A stretch of 6,112 nt of DNA from Actinomycetota bacterium. Lineage in GTDB: Bacteria > Actinomycetota > Acidimicrobiia > Spongiisociales > ZC4RG35. Location of the stretch: the NCBI GenBank assembly GCA_022615295.1, contig JAKEHF010000074.1, positions 1 through 6,112 of the forward strand. Reading direction: 5' to 3'. Under the pieces are notes generated by a model. The model worked only from the letters and a program-made list of their open reading frames with translations. It was not told the DNA's origin and made no database searches. Of the stretch, positions 1 to 6,057 are shown one piece after another. The position numbers and the translations under genes are program-made. Within the stretch, counting starts at the first letter, position 1. Every line of letters starts with the position of its first letter.

Positions 1-56
1 CTCAGCCCTCGTGACGTGCTCGATGCGGCCAGGGTCGACGACAGCGGGCGTCCACT

Positions 57-293
57 TTGAGACGAAGACCCAACCCCTGGATCGCTGTGCCATCGCTCGC
101 CCTCGGCGCCCTCGCCGCGGTGCTCGGCTGGTTGATCACCGACGTCAGTTGTCGGGAGACCCGGCCCCTCACCGGATGCGTCGGGTGGAGCTGGCTGGTC
201 GCCGCCGTCTCGTTCGTCCTCGTCTTGGTGGGAGTCGGTCTGCTCCTCGTCCTGGTCTATCGCAGCCTGACCGAGTGGCGACAAGGCCGGTGA
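57..293 (+). CDS. Small two-helix membrane protein, unknown function
   Basis: I do not recognise this 78-residue protein. It has a basic N-terminus (Arg2-4), a hydrophobic segment at about residues 8-28, a loop with two cysteines (Cys32 and Cys41), and a second, strongly hydrophobic segment at about 46-68. It ends in a short tail with two arginines. The charge pattern predicts both ends in the cytoplasm and the cysteine loop outside, where the two could form a disulphide; that is inference. The only start that keeps the basic N-terminus is TTG at 57, because an in-frame stop lies at 12-14; a later GTG at 87 would remove it. No convincing Shine-Dalgarno site is seen. The gene converges on fabF, and its TGA ends 3 bases before fabF's stop. 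It could be a chance open frame, but a coherent membrane topology opposite the end of a conserved gene favours a real one. Confidence 0.5.
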   Translation: MRRRPNPWIAVPSLALGALAAVLGWLITDVSCRETRPLTGCVGWSWLVAAVSFVLVLVGVGLLLVLVYRSLTEWRQGR

Positions 294-296
294 GTC

Positions 297-313
297 TCAG
301 CGCATTGCGCTGA
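297..313. terminator. Stop-codon hairpin between convergent genes, candidate bidirectional terminator
   Basis: A perfect inverted repeat has arms at 297-303 and 307-313: 7 base pairs around a 3-base loop. The left arm begins at the fabF stop codon (297-299), and the structure lies 3 bases past the stop of the plus-strand membrane protein. It can form in transcripts of both strands. Neither side has a U-tract, so it is not a classical intrinsic terminator. Hairpins without U-tracts have been proposed as terminators in actinobacteria; that it works this way here is inference. Confidence 0.45.
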
Positions 314-1547
314 TGACCAGGGCCACGTTGTGGCCACCGAACCCGAACGAGTTGGACATGGCGTGCTCGAGCGTTGCCTCCCTCGCCTCGTTGGGGACGT
401 AGTCGAGATCGCACTCGGGGTCGGGTGTCTCGTAGTTGATCGTCGGCGGCAGGATGTGGTCACGTATGGCGAGGATCGAGAAGATCGCTTCGACTGCCCC
501 GGCTCCTCCGAGGAGATGGCCGGTCATCGACTTCGTCGACGACACTGGGGTGGTGGCGGCCGCCTCACCCATGGCGATCTTGATGGCGGCGGTCTCGGTG
601 GAGTCGTTGGCCGGTGTCGATGTGCCGTGGGCGTTGATGTAGCCGATCGCGTCGGGGGCGAGACCCGCGTCCTGGAGAGCGGCCACCATCGCCTTGGCCG
701 CGCCCATGCCACCGGGTTTGGGGAGGGTTATGTGATAGGCGTCGGCAGACATCCCGTAACCGGTCACCTCGGCCAGCACCTCGGCTCCACGGGCGGCAGC
801 ATGCTCGAGACTCTCCAACACCAGCACGGCTCCGCCCTCCCCCATGACGAACCCGTCACGACCGGCGTCGAAGGGGCGGGATGCTGCGGTCGGGTCGTCG
901 TTGCGCGTCGATAGGGCTCGCGACTGGGCGAAGGTGGCGATGCCGAAGGTTGTGATCGCCGCCTCGGCGCCACCGGCCACCATGACGTCGGCGGCCCCCC
1001 TCCTGATGATCTCGGCGGCATCACCGATTGCATTCGCCGAGGCGCTGCAGGCGGTCACCACGCATGACACGGGTCCGGTCAGGTTGTGCTCGATTGAGAC
1101 CAGCCCGGCGGCCATGTTGGGGATGATCCGGGGAACCCCGGTGGGGCTGACCCGGTCCGGGCCTCGGGTCTCGAGGACCTGGATCTCTTCGATGAACGAG
1201 CCCATACCGCCGAACCCGGCGCCCACCATGACCCCGGAACGGGCCGCGGCCTCCTCGTCGGCGGCGAAGTCCAGACCGGCGTGGGTGATGGCCTGACGTG
1301 CGGCGACGATGAAGAACTCGGAGAAACGATCGAGACGACGGGCCTCTTTGGCGTCGAAATGGGCCGTGGTGTCCCAGTCGACCTCGGCGGCGATGGTGGT
1401 GCGGTAGCCGGTGGGGTCGAACAGGGTTATCCGCCCGGCCCCGGAGCGACCCTTGAGGAGGGCCTCCCAGCTCGACTCCACGTCATTGCCCAGCGGTGTC
1501 ACCGCTCCGAGGCCGGTGACCACCACCCTGTGTCGTTCGAGGCTCAC
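297..1547 (-). CDS. fabF: 3-oxoacyl-[ACP] synthase II (KAS II, FabF)
   Basis: This is the elongating condensing enzyme of FAS II: it joins an acyl chain held on its cysteine to malonyl-ACP with loss of CO2, giving 3-ketoacyl-ACP in the cytoplasm. The 416-residue length is normal for the family (E. coli FabF has 413). The thiolase-fold start VVVTGLGAVTPLG is at residues 8-20. The catalytic Cys167 lies in TACSAS, and the two histidines are His307 (NAHGTS) and His344 (TGHLLGGAG). The conserved Lys339 sits in SSTKS, and the glycine-rich SFGFGG loop is at about 400-405. The start is GTG at 1547, 12 bases after the acpP stop; only a weak purine-rich stretch precedes it, so translation probably relies on coupling to acpP. 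It is the last gene of the cluster. Its TGA lies inside a perfect hairpin. No key residue is missing. Confidence 0.97.
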   Translation of the reverse strand: MSLERHRVVVTGLGAVTPLGNDVESSWEALLKGRSGAGRITLFDPTGYRTTIAAEVDWDTTAHFDAKEARRLDRFSEFFIVAARQAITHAGLDFAADEEAAARSGVMVGAGFGGMGSFIEEIQVLETRGPDRVSPTGVPRIIPNMAAGLVSIEHNLTGPVSCVVTACSASANAIGDAAEIIRRGAADVMVAGGAEAAITTFGIATFAQSRALSTRNDDPTAASRPFDAGRDGFVMGEGGAVLVLESLEHAAARGAEVLAEVTGYGMSADAYHITLPKPGGMGAAKAMVAALQDAGLAPDAIGYINAHGTSTPANDSTETAAIKIAMGEAAATTPVSSTKSMTGHLLGGAGAVEAIFSILAIRDHILPPTINYETPDPECDLDYVPNEAREATLEHAMSNSFGFGGHNVALVISAMR

Positions 1548-1559
1548 GCCCCGTCTGCC

Positions 1560-1805
1560 TCAGCCGCCCAGCTTGTCGTGGACCAGGTCGATCGCCTGGC
1601 CAACGGTCATGATCGACTCGGCCTCGTCGTCCGGGATCTTGACCTCGAACTCATCCTCGAGGGCCATCAGCAGCTCGACGACACCCAGGCTGTCCACGTC
1701 GAGATCCTCCTCGAAGTGTGCGGCGTCGTTGATCTTGGCCGCATCGAGGCCCAGCTCGGACACGAGTACGCCGACGAGCCGCTCGGCAACCTGGTTTCTC
1801 TCCAT
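1560..1805 (-). CDS. acpP: Acyl carrier protein
   Basis: This 81-residue acidic protein carries growing fatty acyl chains between the FAS II enzymes. It fits the four-helix ACP fold, and the phosphopantetheine attachment site is Ser39 in the motif DLDVDSLGVVELL (34-46). Helix II, which docks the enzymes, follows with the acidic run LEDEFEVKIPDDEAE (49-63). The apo form would need a holo-ACP synthase, which is not in the window. The start is ATG at 1805, preceded by a strong AAGGAG 7 bases upstream. The same frame stays open further upstream into the end of fabG, but that extra part lacks family character. The gene sits 31 bases after fabG and 12 bases before fabF. It has the best ribosome binding site of the cluster, which fits the high ACP level cells need. 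Confidence 0.97.
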   Translation of the reverse strand: MERNQVAERLVGVLVSELGLDAAKINDAAHFEEDLDVDSLGVVELLMALEDEFEVKIPDDEAESIMTVGQAIDLVHDKLGG

Positions 1806-1812
1806 ACCTTGT

Positions 1813-1818
1813 CTCCTT
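1813..1818 (-). promoter_or_regulatory. Strong ribosome binding site of acpP
   Basis: AAGGAG on the minus strand lies 7 bases before the ATG at 1805. It decides the acpP start in favour of the 81-residue form and is the clearest Shine-Dalgarno site in the window. Confidence 0.85.
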
Positions 1819-1836
1819 GTCTTCGTTTGACGGAAC

Positions 1837-2586
1837 CTACAGTGCAATCCCACCGTCGACGGCAATCACCTGTCCGGTGACATAGCCCGCCGCATCAGAG
1901 GCGAGGAACTGGACCACCGCGGCCACCTCATCGGCCTCCCCGAAACGACCGAGCATGATCGACCCCAGTACTGCGGTCTTCACTTGATCGGTGAGCACGT
2001 CCGTGAGGTCGGTGGCGACGTAGCCGGGAGCCACGACGTTGGCAGTGATCCCCCGCGACCCGACCTCCTTGGCCACCGACTTGGTCAACCCGATGAGCCC
2101 TGCCTTGGAGGCGGCGTAGTTGGCCTGACCGGCGTTGCCGCTGATCCCGGCGACGGAGGCTATGGAGATGACCCTCCCCCAGCGGAGACGGAGCATCCCC
2201 CGCAACGCCGCCTTGGTGCACAGAAAGGCCGATCTCAGGTTGGTGGCTATCACCATGTCGAAATCGGAGACCGGCATGCGGAGGATCAGGTGGTCCCGGG
2301 TTATCCCGGCGTTGTTGACCAGGATGGCCACCGGGCCCAGCCGATCCTCGATCTCGGCGAAGATCGCAGCCACGTCGTCCGGGTCGGATACGTCGCCGCC
2401 GACGGCGATCGCCTCACCACCGTCCGAGACGATCTTGGCGACCACCTCCTCGGCGGCATCCCGCCGCTGTGCGTAGTTCACGGCCACCCGGTGCCCCGAC
2501 CCGGCGAGACGGAGGGCCATCGCCCTTCCGAGGCCACGTGACCCCCCGGTGACCAGGGCGACACGCCCCTCGACCTCTGCGGTCAC
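1837..2586 (-). CDS. fabG: 3-oxoacyl-[ACP] reductase (FabG)
   Basis: This is a short-chain dehydrogenase/reductase of 249 residues that reduces 3-ketoacyl-ACP to (R)-3-hydroxyacyl-ACP with NADPH, the first reduction of each FAS II cycle. The Rossmann nucleotide motif TGGSRGLG is at 13-20, and NNAG is at 91-94. The catalytic tetrad is Asn116, Ser144, Tyr157 and Lys161 (YAASK), with normal spacing. The PG motif (VAPGYVATDL, about 185-194) and the C-terminal VTGQVIAVDGG (about 236-246) are as in genuine FabG, not just any SDR. The GTG start at 2586 overlaps the fabH stop by 4 bases (GTGA), and GGAG at 2598-2595 lies 8 bases upstream within the last fabH codons, so the two genes are translationally coupled. 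The position between fabH and acpP supports the fatty acid role over other SDR activities. Confidence 0.95.
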   Translation of the reverse strand: MTAEVEGRVALVTGGSRGLGRAMALRLAGSGHRVAVNYAQRRDAAEEVVAKIVSDGGEAIAVGGDVSDPDDVAAIFAEIEDRLGPVAILVNNAGITRDHLILRMPVSDFDMVIATNLRSAFLCTKAALRGMLRLRWGRVISIASVAGISGNAGQANYAASKAGLIGLTKSVAKEVGSRGITANVVAPGYVATDLTDVLTDQVKTAVLGSIMLGRFGEADEVAAVVQFLASDAAGYVTGQVIAVDGGIAL

Positions 2587-3668
2587 GTCAGCTTCTCCGG
2601 CAACCCGAAGAATTCGAAGTTCGGCTTGAGCAGCTCCATGGTGTCCCGGTCGGGTGGTGGCAGCTCGACGTCGGAGACACCCAACGGCTCGACACGGTCA
2701 CCCCAGCGGTAAACCAACGACCCCCAGGTGAGACCACCGCCAAAGGCAGTCATCACCACGATGTCGCCCGGCTGTATCCGCCCCTCCTCCAAAGCCTCGG
2801 TCAGAGCAACCGGAATGGTGGCCGCCGAGGTGTTCCCATAGGACGCGATGTTGACGTAGACCTTGGACTCGTCGATCCCGAGACGTCTCGCCGTGGCATC
2901 GATTATGCGGATGTTGGCCTGATGTGGGATGAGGAGGTCGACCTCCTCGAGGGAGACACCGGCCCGTTGCAGCGCCAGGACCGCCGACTCACCCATCTTG
3001 GTGACGGCCCTCCGGAACACCTCCTGACCCTCCATGGTGATCCCCGACGTGGAGGGGTCGATAGGGCCCCGGTCCCCCTGGGTCCCGTCGACCGGAACCT
3101 CGAGGATGTGACCCACCGAGCCATCCATCCCGAGATCGGAGGCGAGGACACCGTCCGTTCCCTCGCCGGCTTCGAGCACAACCGCCCCGGCGCCATCGCC
3201 AAACAGGACGCATGTGGTCCTGTCGGTGAAGTCGGTCAGATGGTGCAGCTTCTCGGCGCCTGCCACCAGCACCACCCTGTTGGTGCCGCCCCGGATCATG
3301 TTTGTCCCCACCACCAGCCCGTAGACGAAGCCCGAGCAGGCGGCATTGAGGTCCATCGCCGCCGCATTCGGAGCCCCCAGGAGCTTCTGGACCACGCTTG
3401 CGGTCGAGGGGATGACGGAATCGCCGGAACAGGTGGCCACGAGGAGGAGATCGACCTCGTCGGGGGTCCTCCCCGCCGCGGCAAGGGCCCGATGACAAGC
3501 CACCGCCGCCAGCTCGGAGGTCTCCACATGGCTTATCCGACGCTCCTTGATACCGGTTCTCGTCGTGATCCACTCGTCGGAGGTGTCGACCAGCTGCTCC
3601 AGGTCGTGGTTCGACAGGACACTCGGGGGCATGCACTTCCCCCAACCGGTGATCTGGGCGGTCAACAT
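2583..3668 (-). CDS. fabH: 3-oxoacyl-[ACP] synthase III (KAS III, FabH)
   Basis: This initiating condensing enzyme joins a short acyl-CoA primer to malonyl-ACP to start fatty acid chains. The catalytic triad is Cys111 (NAACSGFVYG), His249 (IPHQAN) and Asn279 (ASYGNTSAAT), as in FabH (E. coli Cys112, His244, Asn274). Conserved TSDEWITTRTGI is at 29-40 and FGGGLTWGS at 309-317. Residues that would tell an acetyl-CoA from a branched primer preference cannot be judged by eye. The family normally ends near residue 320. Here 361 residues are predicted, with a tail of about 40 rich in Pro, acidic and aromatic residues. The start is ATG at 3668, 10 bases after the fabD stop. The frame runs open far upstream, but that part overlaps fabD and is not FabH-like. 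No clear Shine-Dalgarno site is seen, so coupling to fabD is likely. Confidence 0.96.
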   Translation of the reverse strand: MLTAQITGWGKCMPPSVLSNHDLEQLVDTSDEWITTRTGIKERRISHVETSELAAVACHRALAAAGRTPDEVDLLLVATCSGDSVIPSTASVVQKLLGAPNAAAMDLNAACSGFVYGLVVGTNMIRGGTNRVVLVAGAEKLHHLTDFTDRTTCVLFGDGAGAVVLEAGEGTDGVLASDLGMDGSVGHILEVPVDGTQGDRGPIDPSTSGITMEGQEVFRRAVTKMGESAVLALQRAGVSLEEVDLLIPHQANIRIIDATARRLGIDESKVYVNIASYGNTSAATIPVALTEALEEGRIQPGDIVVMTAFGGGLTWGSLVYRWGDRVEPLGVSDVELPPPDRDTMELLKPNFEFFGLPEKLT

Positions 3669-3678
3669 CTCGGGTATC

Positions 3679-4608
3679 TCACATGGTACCGAGCGCTTCC
3701 AGGGCAGGTGGGGCGTCCGCCAGGTCGGAGATGACGAGGACCCTGGCGCCGGGGATCGTCTTTCTCGCCATGCCCGCCGTGACGTCGCCCGGGCCGAGAT
3801 GGATGAAGGTGTCGACACCGGCTCCCGCCATGTCACTGAGACATGCCGAGAAGAGGACCGGTGAGACGATCTGGGCGACCAGAGTCTCGACGAGCCGGGA
3901 TCGGTCGTGTGGTCTCGCCGTGGTGTTCGACCACACCGCGAAGCGAGGCTCGGCGAAGACCACACCGGCCAATGCGTTCCCCAGGTCCGCAGCCGCCGGA
4001 GCCATGAACGAGGAGTGGAACCCACCGGCCACATTGAGGGGAATGACACGGCGCACCCCAAATGTCGGGCCCTGCTCGGCCAGCCATTCCAGATCTTCTC
4101 TGGAACCGGCGACGACCACCTGACCAGGAGCGTTGAGGTTGGCCACCTGGAGCCGCCCCCCCACCTGGCGGCGGGCAAGCGCCACCGTCTCGGCGGTGTC
4201 GGGATCGGCCCCCATCAGGGCCGCCATCCCCGATGGCTCCCGGTCGGCGGCCGCAGCCATGGCCCTCCCCCGCGCCGCCACGAGTGCCAGTCCTTCGAGA
4301 TAGGAGACAACCCCGGAAGCGGCCAGGGCGGTGTACTCGCCGAGCGAGTGACCGGCGGCGCCGACCGGTTGGAGACGGTCGGACAAGGTCTCCCACAGGG
4401 CATATGAGAGGGCGTAGAGGGCGGGCTGGGCGTGCTCGGTCCTGGTGAGGGTCTCCTCGGGCCCGTCGAGACACAACGACCGCAGGGACCACCCCAGCAC
4501 GTCGTCGGCTTCGCCCCCCAGGAGGTCGGGTCTCCTCTCGAACAGATCGGCGCCCATCCCGACGTGCTGGCTCCCCTGACCGGGAAAGAGCAGCGCCATG
4601 CCGGTCAC
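3679..4608 (-). CDS. fabD: Malonyl-CoA:ACP transacylase (FabD)
   Basis: This enzyme moves malonyl from CoA to the ACP thiol, supplying the extender for FabH and FabF. With the start chosen here it has 309 residues, the same as E. coli FabD. FPGQGSQHVG lies near the N-terminus (about 9-18). The nucleophile Ser88 is in GHSLGEYTAL, Arg113 is in AARGRAM, the catalytic His198 is in GGFHSSFM, Gln246 is in VAQIVSP, and LGPGDVTAGM follows at about 271-280. Three starts are possible: GTG 4620, GTG 4608 and ATG 4599. I chose GTG 4608 because GGAGG lies 5 bases before it, whereas 4620 lacks a good site and 4599 would be 14 bases away. It is the first gene of the fab cluster, 64 bases after the aldolase. 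Some uncertainty about the start remains; the function does not depend on it. Confidence 0.96.
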   Translation of the reverse strand: MTGMALLFPGQGSQHVGMGADLFERRPDLLGGEADDVLGWSLRSLCLDGPEETLTRTEHAQPALYALSYALWETLSDRLQPVGAAGHSLGEYTALAASGVVSYLEGLALVAARGRAMAAAADREPSGMAALMGADPDTAETVALARRQVGGRLQVANLNAPGQVVVAGSREDLEWLAEQGPTFGVRRVIPLNVAGGFHSSFMAPAAADLGNALAGVVFAEPRFAVWSNTTARPHDRSRLVETLVAQIVSPVLFSACLSDMAGAGVDTFIHLGPGDVTAGMARKTIPGARVLVISDLADAPPALEALGTM

Positions 4609-4613
4609 GGGCG

Positions 4614-4618
4614 CCTCC
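4614..4618 (-). promoter_or_regulatory. Ribosome binding site deciding the fabD start
   Basis: GGAGG on the minus strand is 5 bases before the GTG at 4608 and lies within the codons that would be translated if GTG 4620 were used. It therefore favours the shorter, 309-residue FabD. Confidence 0.6.
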
Positions 4619-4622
4619 ACGG

Positions 4623-4643
4623 ATGGTCACCAAACCTCACCAT
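4623..4643. repeat. Direct and inverted repeats in the aldolase-fabD gap, possible operator
   Basis: The 64-base gap before fabD holds two copies of TCACCA at 4627-4632 and 4637-4642, exactly 10 bases apart (one helical turn). They are framed by inverted pentamers ATGGT (4623-4627) and ACCAT (4639-4643). Such a layout could bind a regulator in front of the FAS II genes. The repeats are short and this could be chance; no known operator consensus is recognised. Confidence 0.25.
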
Positions 4644-4672
4644 GGTCTCCGACCAGACCCGGGACACATCGG

Positions 4673-5692
4673 TTACGAGAGGGCGGCCACGAGCCGGTCC
4701 ACGTCGGCGGCGTCCACGTCGCGATGGGTGACCAGGCGCCACGAGCCTCCGAAAGGCGGATTGACCCTGATGCCGGCGGCCACCAGACGCTGCGACACCT
4801 CCTCCCAGGACACGCCGAGACCGTCGAAGTCGAGACGCACCATGTTGGTCTCGACGAGGCCCACCGACCCCGGATAGATCCCGCCGAGGGCGGAAGCCAG
4901 CTTCTGGGCGAGGATGTGGTCCTCGATCAACCGGTCACGCTCGGCAAGCGCCACACGGGCGGCGGCGGCTACGACACCGACCTGACGCATCCCACCACCG
5001 AGACGCTTCCTCAGATAGCGGATCTCCGACATCATGTCGCCGGGCCCACAGACCACTGATCCGAGGGGAGCCCCCAGACCCTTGGAGAAGCAGAACTGGA
5101 TGGTGTCGGCGGTGGAAGCCCATCTCGCCGCGTCGATCCCGGTAGCCGCCACGGCATTGAAGATGCGCGCCCCGTCGATGTGGATGGACAGACCGTGCTC
5201 CCGCGCCCGCTGTGACGTCGTCTCCATGACCTCGATGGGGATGACCCGCCCTCCGGCCAGGTTGTGGGTGTTCTCCCAGACCATCAGGCTGATCCTGGGG
5301 AAGAAGCCAGCCATCCTCATCGCCTCGTCGACGTCCGCCGGGCTGATGCGCCCACCCTCGCCGGCCACGGTCCGGAAACCAACCCCCGACAGCGCCTGAG
5401 GCGCTCCAGCCTCGATGGAGCGGACATGACTCGCCTCATGGGCGAGCACCTCCTCCCCGGGGTTGGTGTGGAACATGATGGAGAGCTGGTTGCCCATGGT
5501 CCCCGTGGGAACGAACACCGCCGCCTCCTTCCCGGTCACGGACGCAGACTCCTCCTCGAGGAGGTTGACGGTGGGGTCGTCGTGATACACGTCATCGCCG
5601 ACAACGGCGTTGGCCATCGCTTCGATCATCCGGGGCGTCGGCCGGGTCACCGTGTCTGAGCGAAAGTCGGCGATACCGTCGGGAAAGGCCAC
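4673..5692 (-). CDS. ltaE: Low-specificity L-threonine aldolase (PLP-dependent, beta-eliminating lyase family)
   Basis: This is a 339-residue fold-type I PLP enzyme that would cleave L-threonine or L-allo-threonine to glycine and acetaldehyde in the cytoplasm. It starts with the family signature DFRSDTVTRPTP (9-20). GDDVYHDDPTVNLLE is at 32-46 and PTGTMGNQ at 62-69. His89 (in AHEASHV) is placed to stack on the cofactor. ENTHN is at 140-144, DGAR at 173-176 holds the pyridine-binding Asp173, and the Schiff-base lysine is Lys204 in CFSKGLGAPLGS. RLGGGMRQ (230-237) and RLVTH (319-323) complete the active site. GTG at 5692 is the only start available, because a stop codon lies four codons upstream (5702-5704). 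No Shine-Dalgarno site precedes it. The same family includes other PLP aldolases, so the exact substrate is inferred. It is codirectional with fabD and could be cotranscribed. Confidence 0.92.
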   Translation of the reverse strand: MAFPDGIADFRSDTVTRPTPRMIEAMANAVVGDDVYHDDPTVNLLEEESASVTGKEAAVFVPTGTMGNQLSIMFHTNPGEEVLAHEASHVRSIEAGAPQALSGVGFRTVAGEGGRISPADVDEAMRMAGFFPRISLMVWENTHNLAGGRVIPIEVMETTSQRAREHGLSIHIDGARIFNAVAATGIDAARWASTADTIQFCFSKGLGAPLGSVVCGPGDMMSEIRYLRKRLGGGMRQVGVVAAAARVALAERDRLIEDHILAQKLASALGGIYPGSVGLVETNMVRLDFDGLGVSWEEVSQRLVAAGIRVNPPFGGSWRLVTHRDVDAADVDRLVAALS

Positions 5693-5704
5693 GAGCCAAG
5701 GTTA
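5693..5704 (-). promoter_or_regulatory. Candidate leaderless promoter (-10 box) of the threonine aldolase
   Basis: On the minus strand TAACCT (5704-5699) matches the actinobacterial -10 pattern TANNNT. It is followed by 6 bases and then the GTG start at 5692, so transcription would begin at the first base of the start codon. No Shine-Dalgarno site lies in this gap, which agrees with a leaderless mRNA. No TTGACA-like -35 box is seen at 17-18 bases. The box also contains the upstream in-frame TAA, so chance is possible. Confidence 0.4.
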
Positions 5705-5745
5705 CCGGCGCGTTTCGCGGCCGAGACCCGGAAGCCGCAGCGCCG

Positions 5746-5762
5746 GGCTCAGCCGCTGAGCC
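5746..5762. terminator. Stop-codon hairpin at the end of the ykvA-like gene
   Basis: Perfect arms GGCTCAG (5746-5752) and CTGAGCC (5756-5762) enclose a 3-base loop. On the minus strand the TGA stop of the upstream gene (5751-5749) is inside the 3' arm. No U-tract follows. It could stop transcription before the aldolase promoter, or protect the 3' end. It has the same 7+3+7 geometry as the hairpin at the fabF stop. Confidence 0.4.
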
Positions 5763-6057
5763 GGTCGAGCATCGAACCGAGACGTTTGGGGACCAGCGAC
5801 CGGGAGACGCCCACGATCTCGGTGACCAGCTCGAGGATGTCGCCCGGTCCGTCCCAGTGCTCGGCGACCACGTCGGGACCGGCGCGGGCGATCAGTGCGT
5901 CGAGAGCGAACATCACGATGAGCACGTCGTCGGCCCATCCCAGCACCGGGACGACCTCGGGGATGATGTCGATCGGAGAGAGCGTGTAAGCCGCGGCCAG
6001 ACCCAATGTGATCTTGGCCCTCCGCGGCACCCGGGAGTCGGTGAGCAACCGAAGCAC
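5749..6057 (-). CDS. YkvA-family (DUF1232) small membrane protein
   Basis: This 102-residue protein has the DUF1232/YkvA core: DSRVPRRAK (7-15), a hydrophobic stretch, then SPIDIIPEVVPVLGWADD (27-44), the family hallmark, and a second hydrophobic helix to about residue 57. The family is widespread, associated with the membrane and without an established biochemical role. The only standard start is GTG at 6057, with no Shine-Dalgarno site. The reading frame continues upstream with hydrophobic, family-like sequence (ILADAALLLPNLVKL) to a TGA at 6108-6106, near the window edge. The real N-terminus may therefore be longer, use an unusual start, or be broken by a frameshift. It is separated from the aldolase by 56 bases containing a hairpin, so it is probably a different transcription unit. 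Confidence 0.8.
   Translation of the reverse strand: MLRLLTDSRVPRRAKITLGLAAAYTLSPIDIIPEVVPVLGWADDVLIVMFALDALIARAGPDVVAEHWDGPGDILELVTEIVGVSRSLVPKRLGSMLDRLSG

Noticed and set aside
1830..1857. GACGG/CCGTC pair at the fabG-acpP junction
   Set aside because: Five-base arms with an 18-base loop are too weak to support an attenuator or terminator.
1806..1865. Longer ACP start 20 residues upstream
   Set aside because: The extra part overlaps the fabG end and is basic, unlike ACP. The strong AAGGAG supports ATG 1805.
1281..1880. Plus-strand 199-residue open frame opposite fabF, acpP and fabG
   Set aside because: It crosses three conserved genes on the other strand and shows no recognisable domain.
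2922..3734. Plus-strand 270-residue open frame opposite fabH
   Set aside because: It is antisense to a well-conserved gene and has low-complexity, His/Gly/Arg-rich composition; it is a GC-driven shadow.
3669..4178. Open reading frame extending FabH upstream by 170 residues
   Set aside because: It overlaps fabD in another frame. The added residues are arginine- and serine-rich and unlike FabH, while FabH homology starts right at ATG 3668.
5705..5746. Inverted repeat CCGGCGC/GCGCCGG in the ykvA-aldolase gap
   Set aside because: The 7-bp arms are 28 bases apart and made only of G and C, so this is expected by chance in such sequence. It also competes with the better hairpin at 5746-5762.
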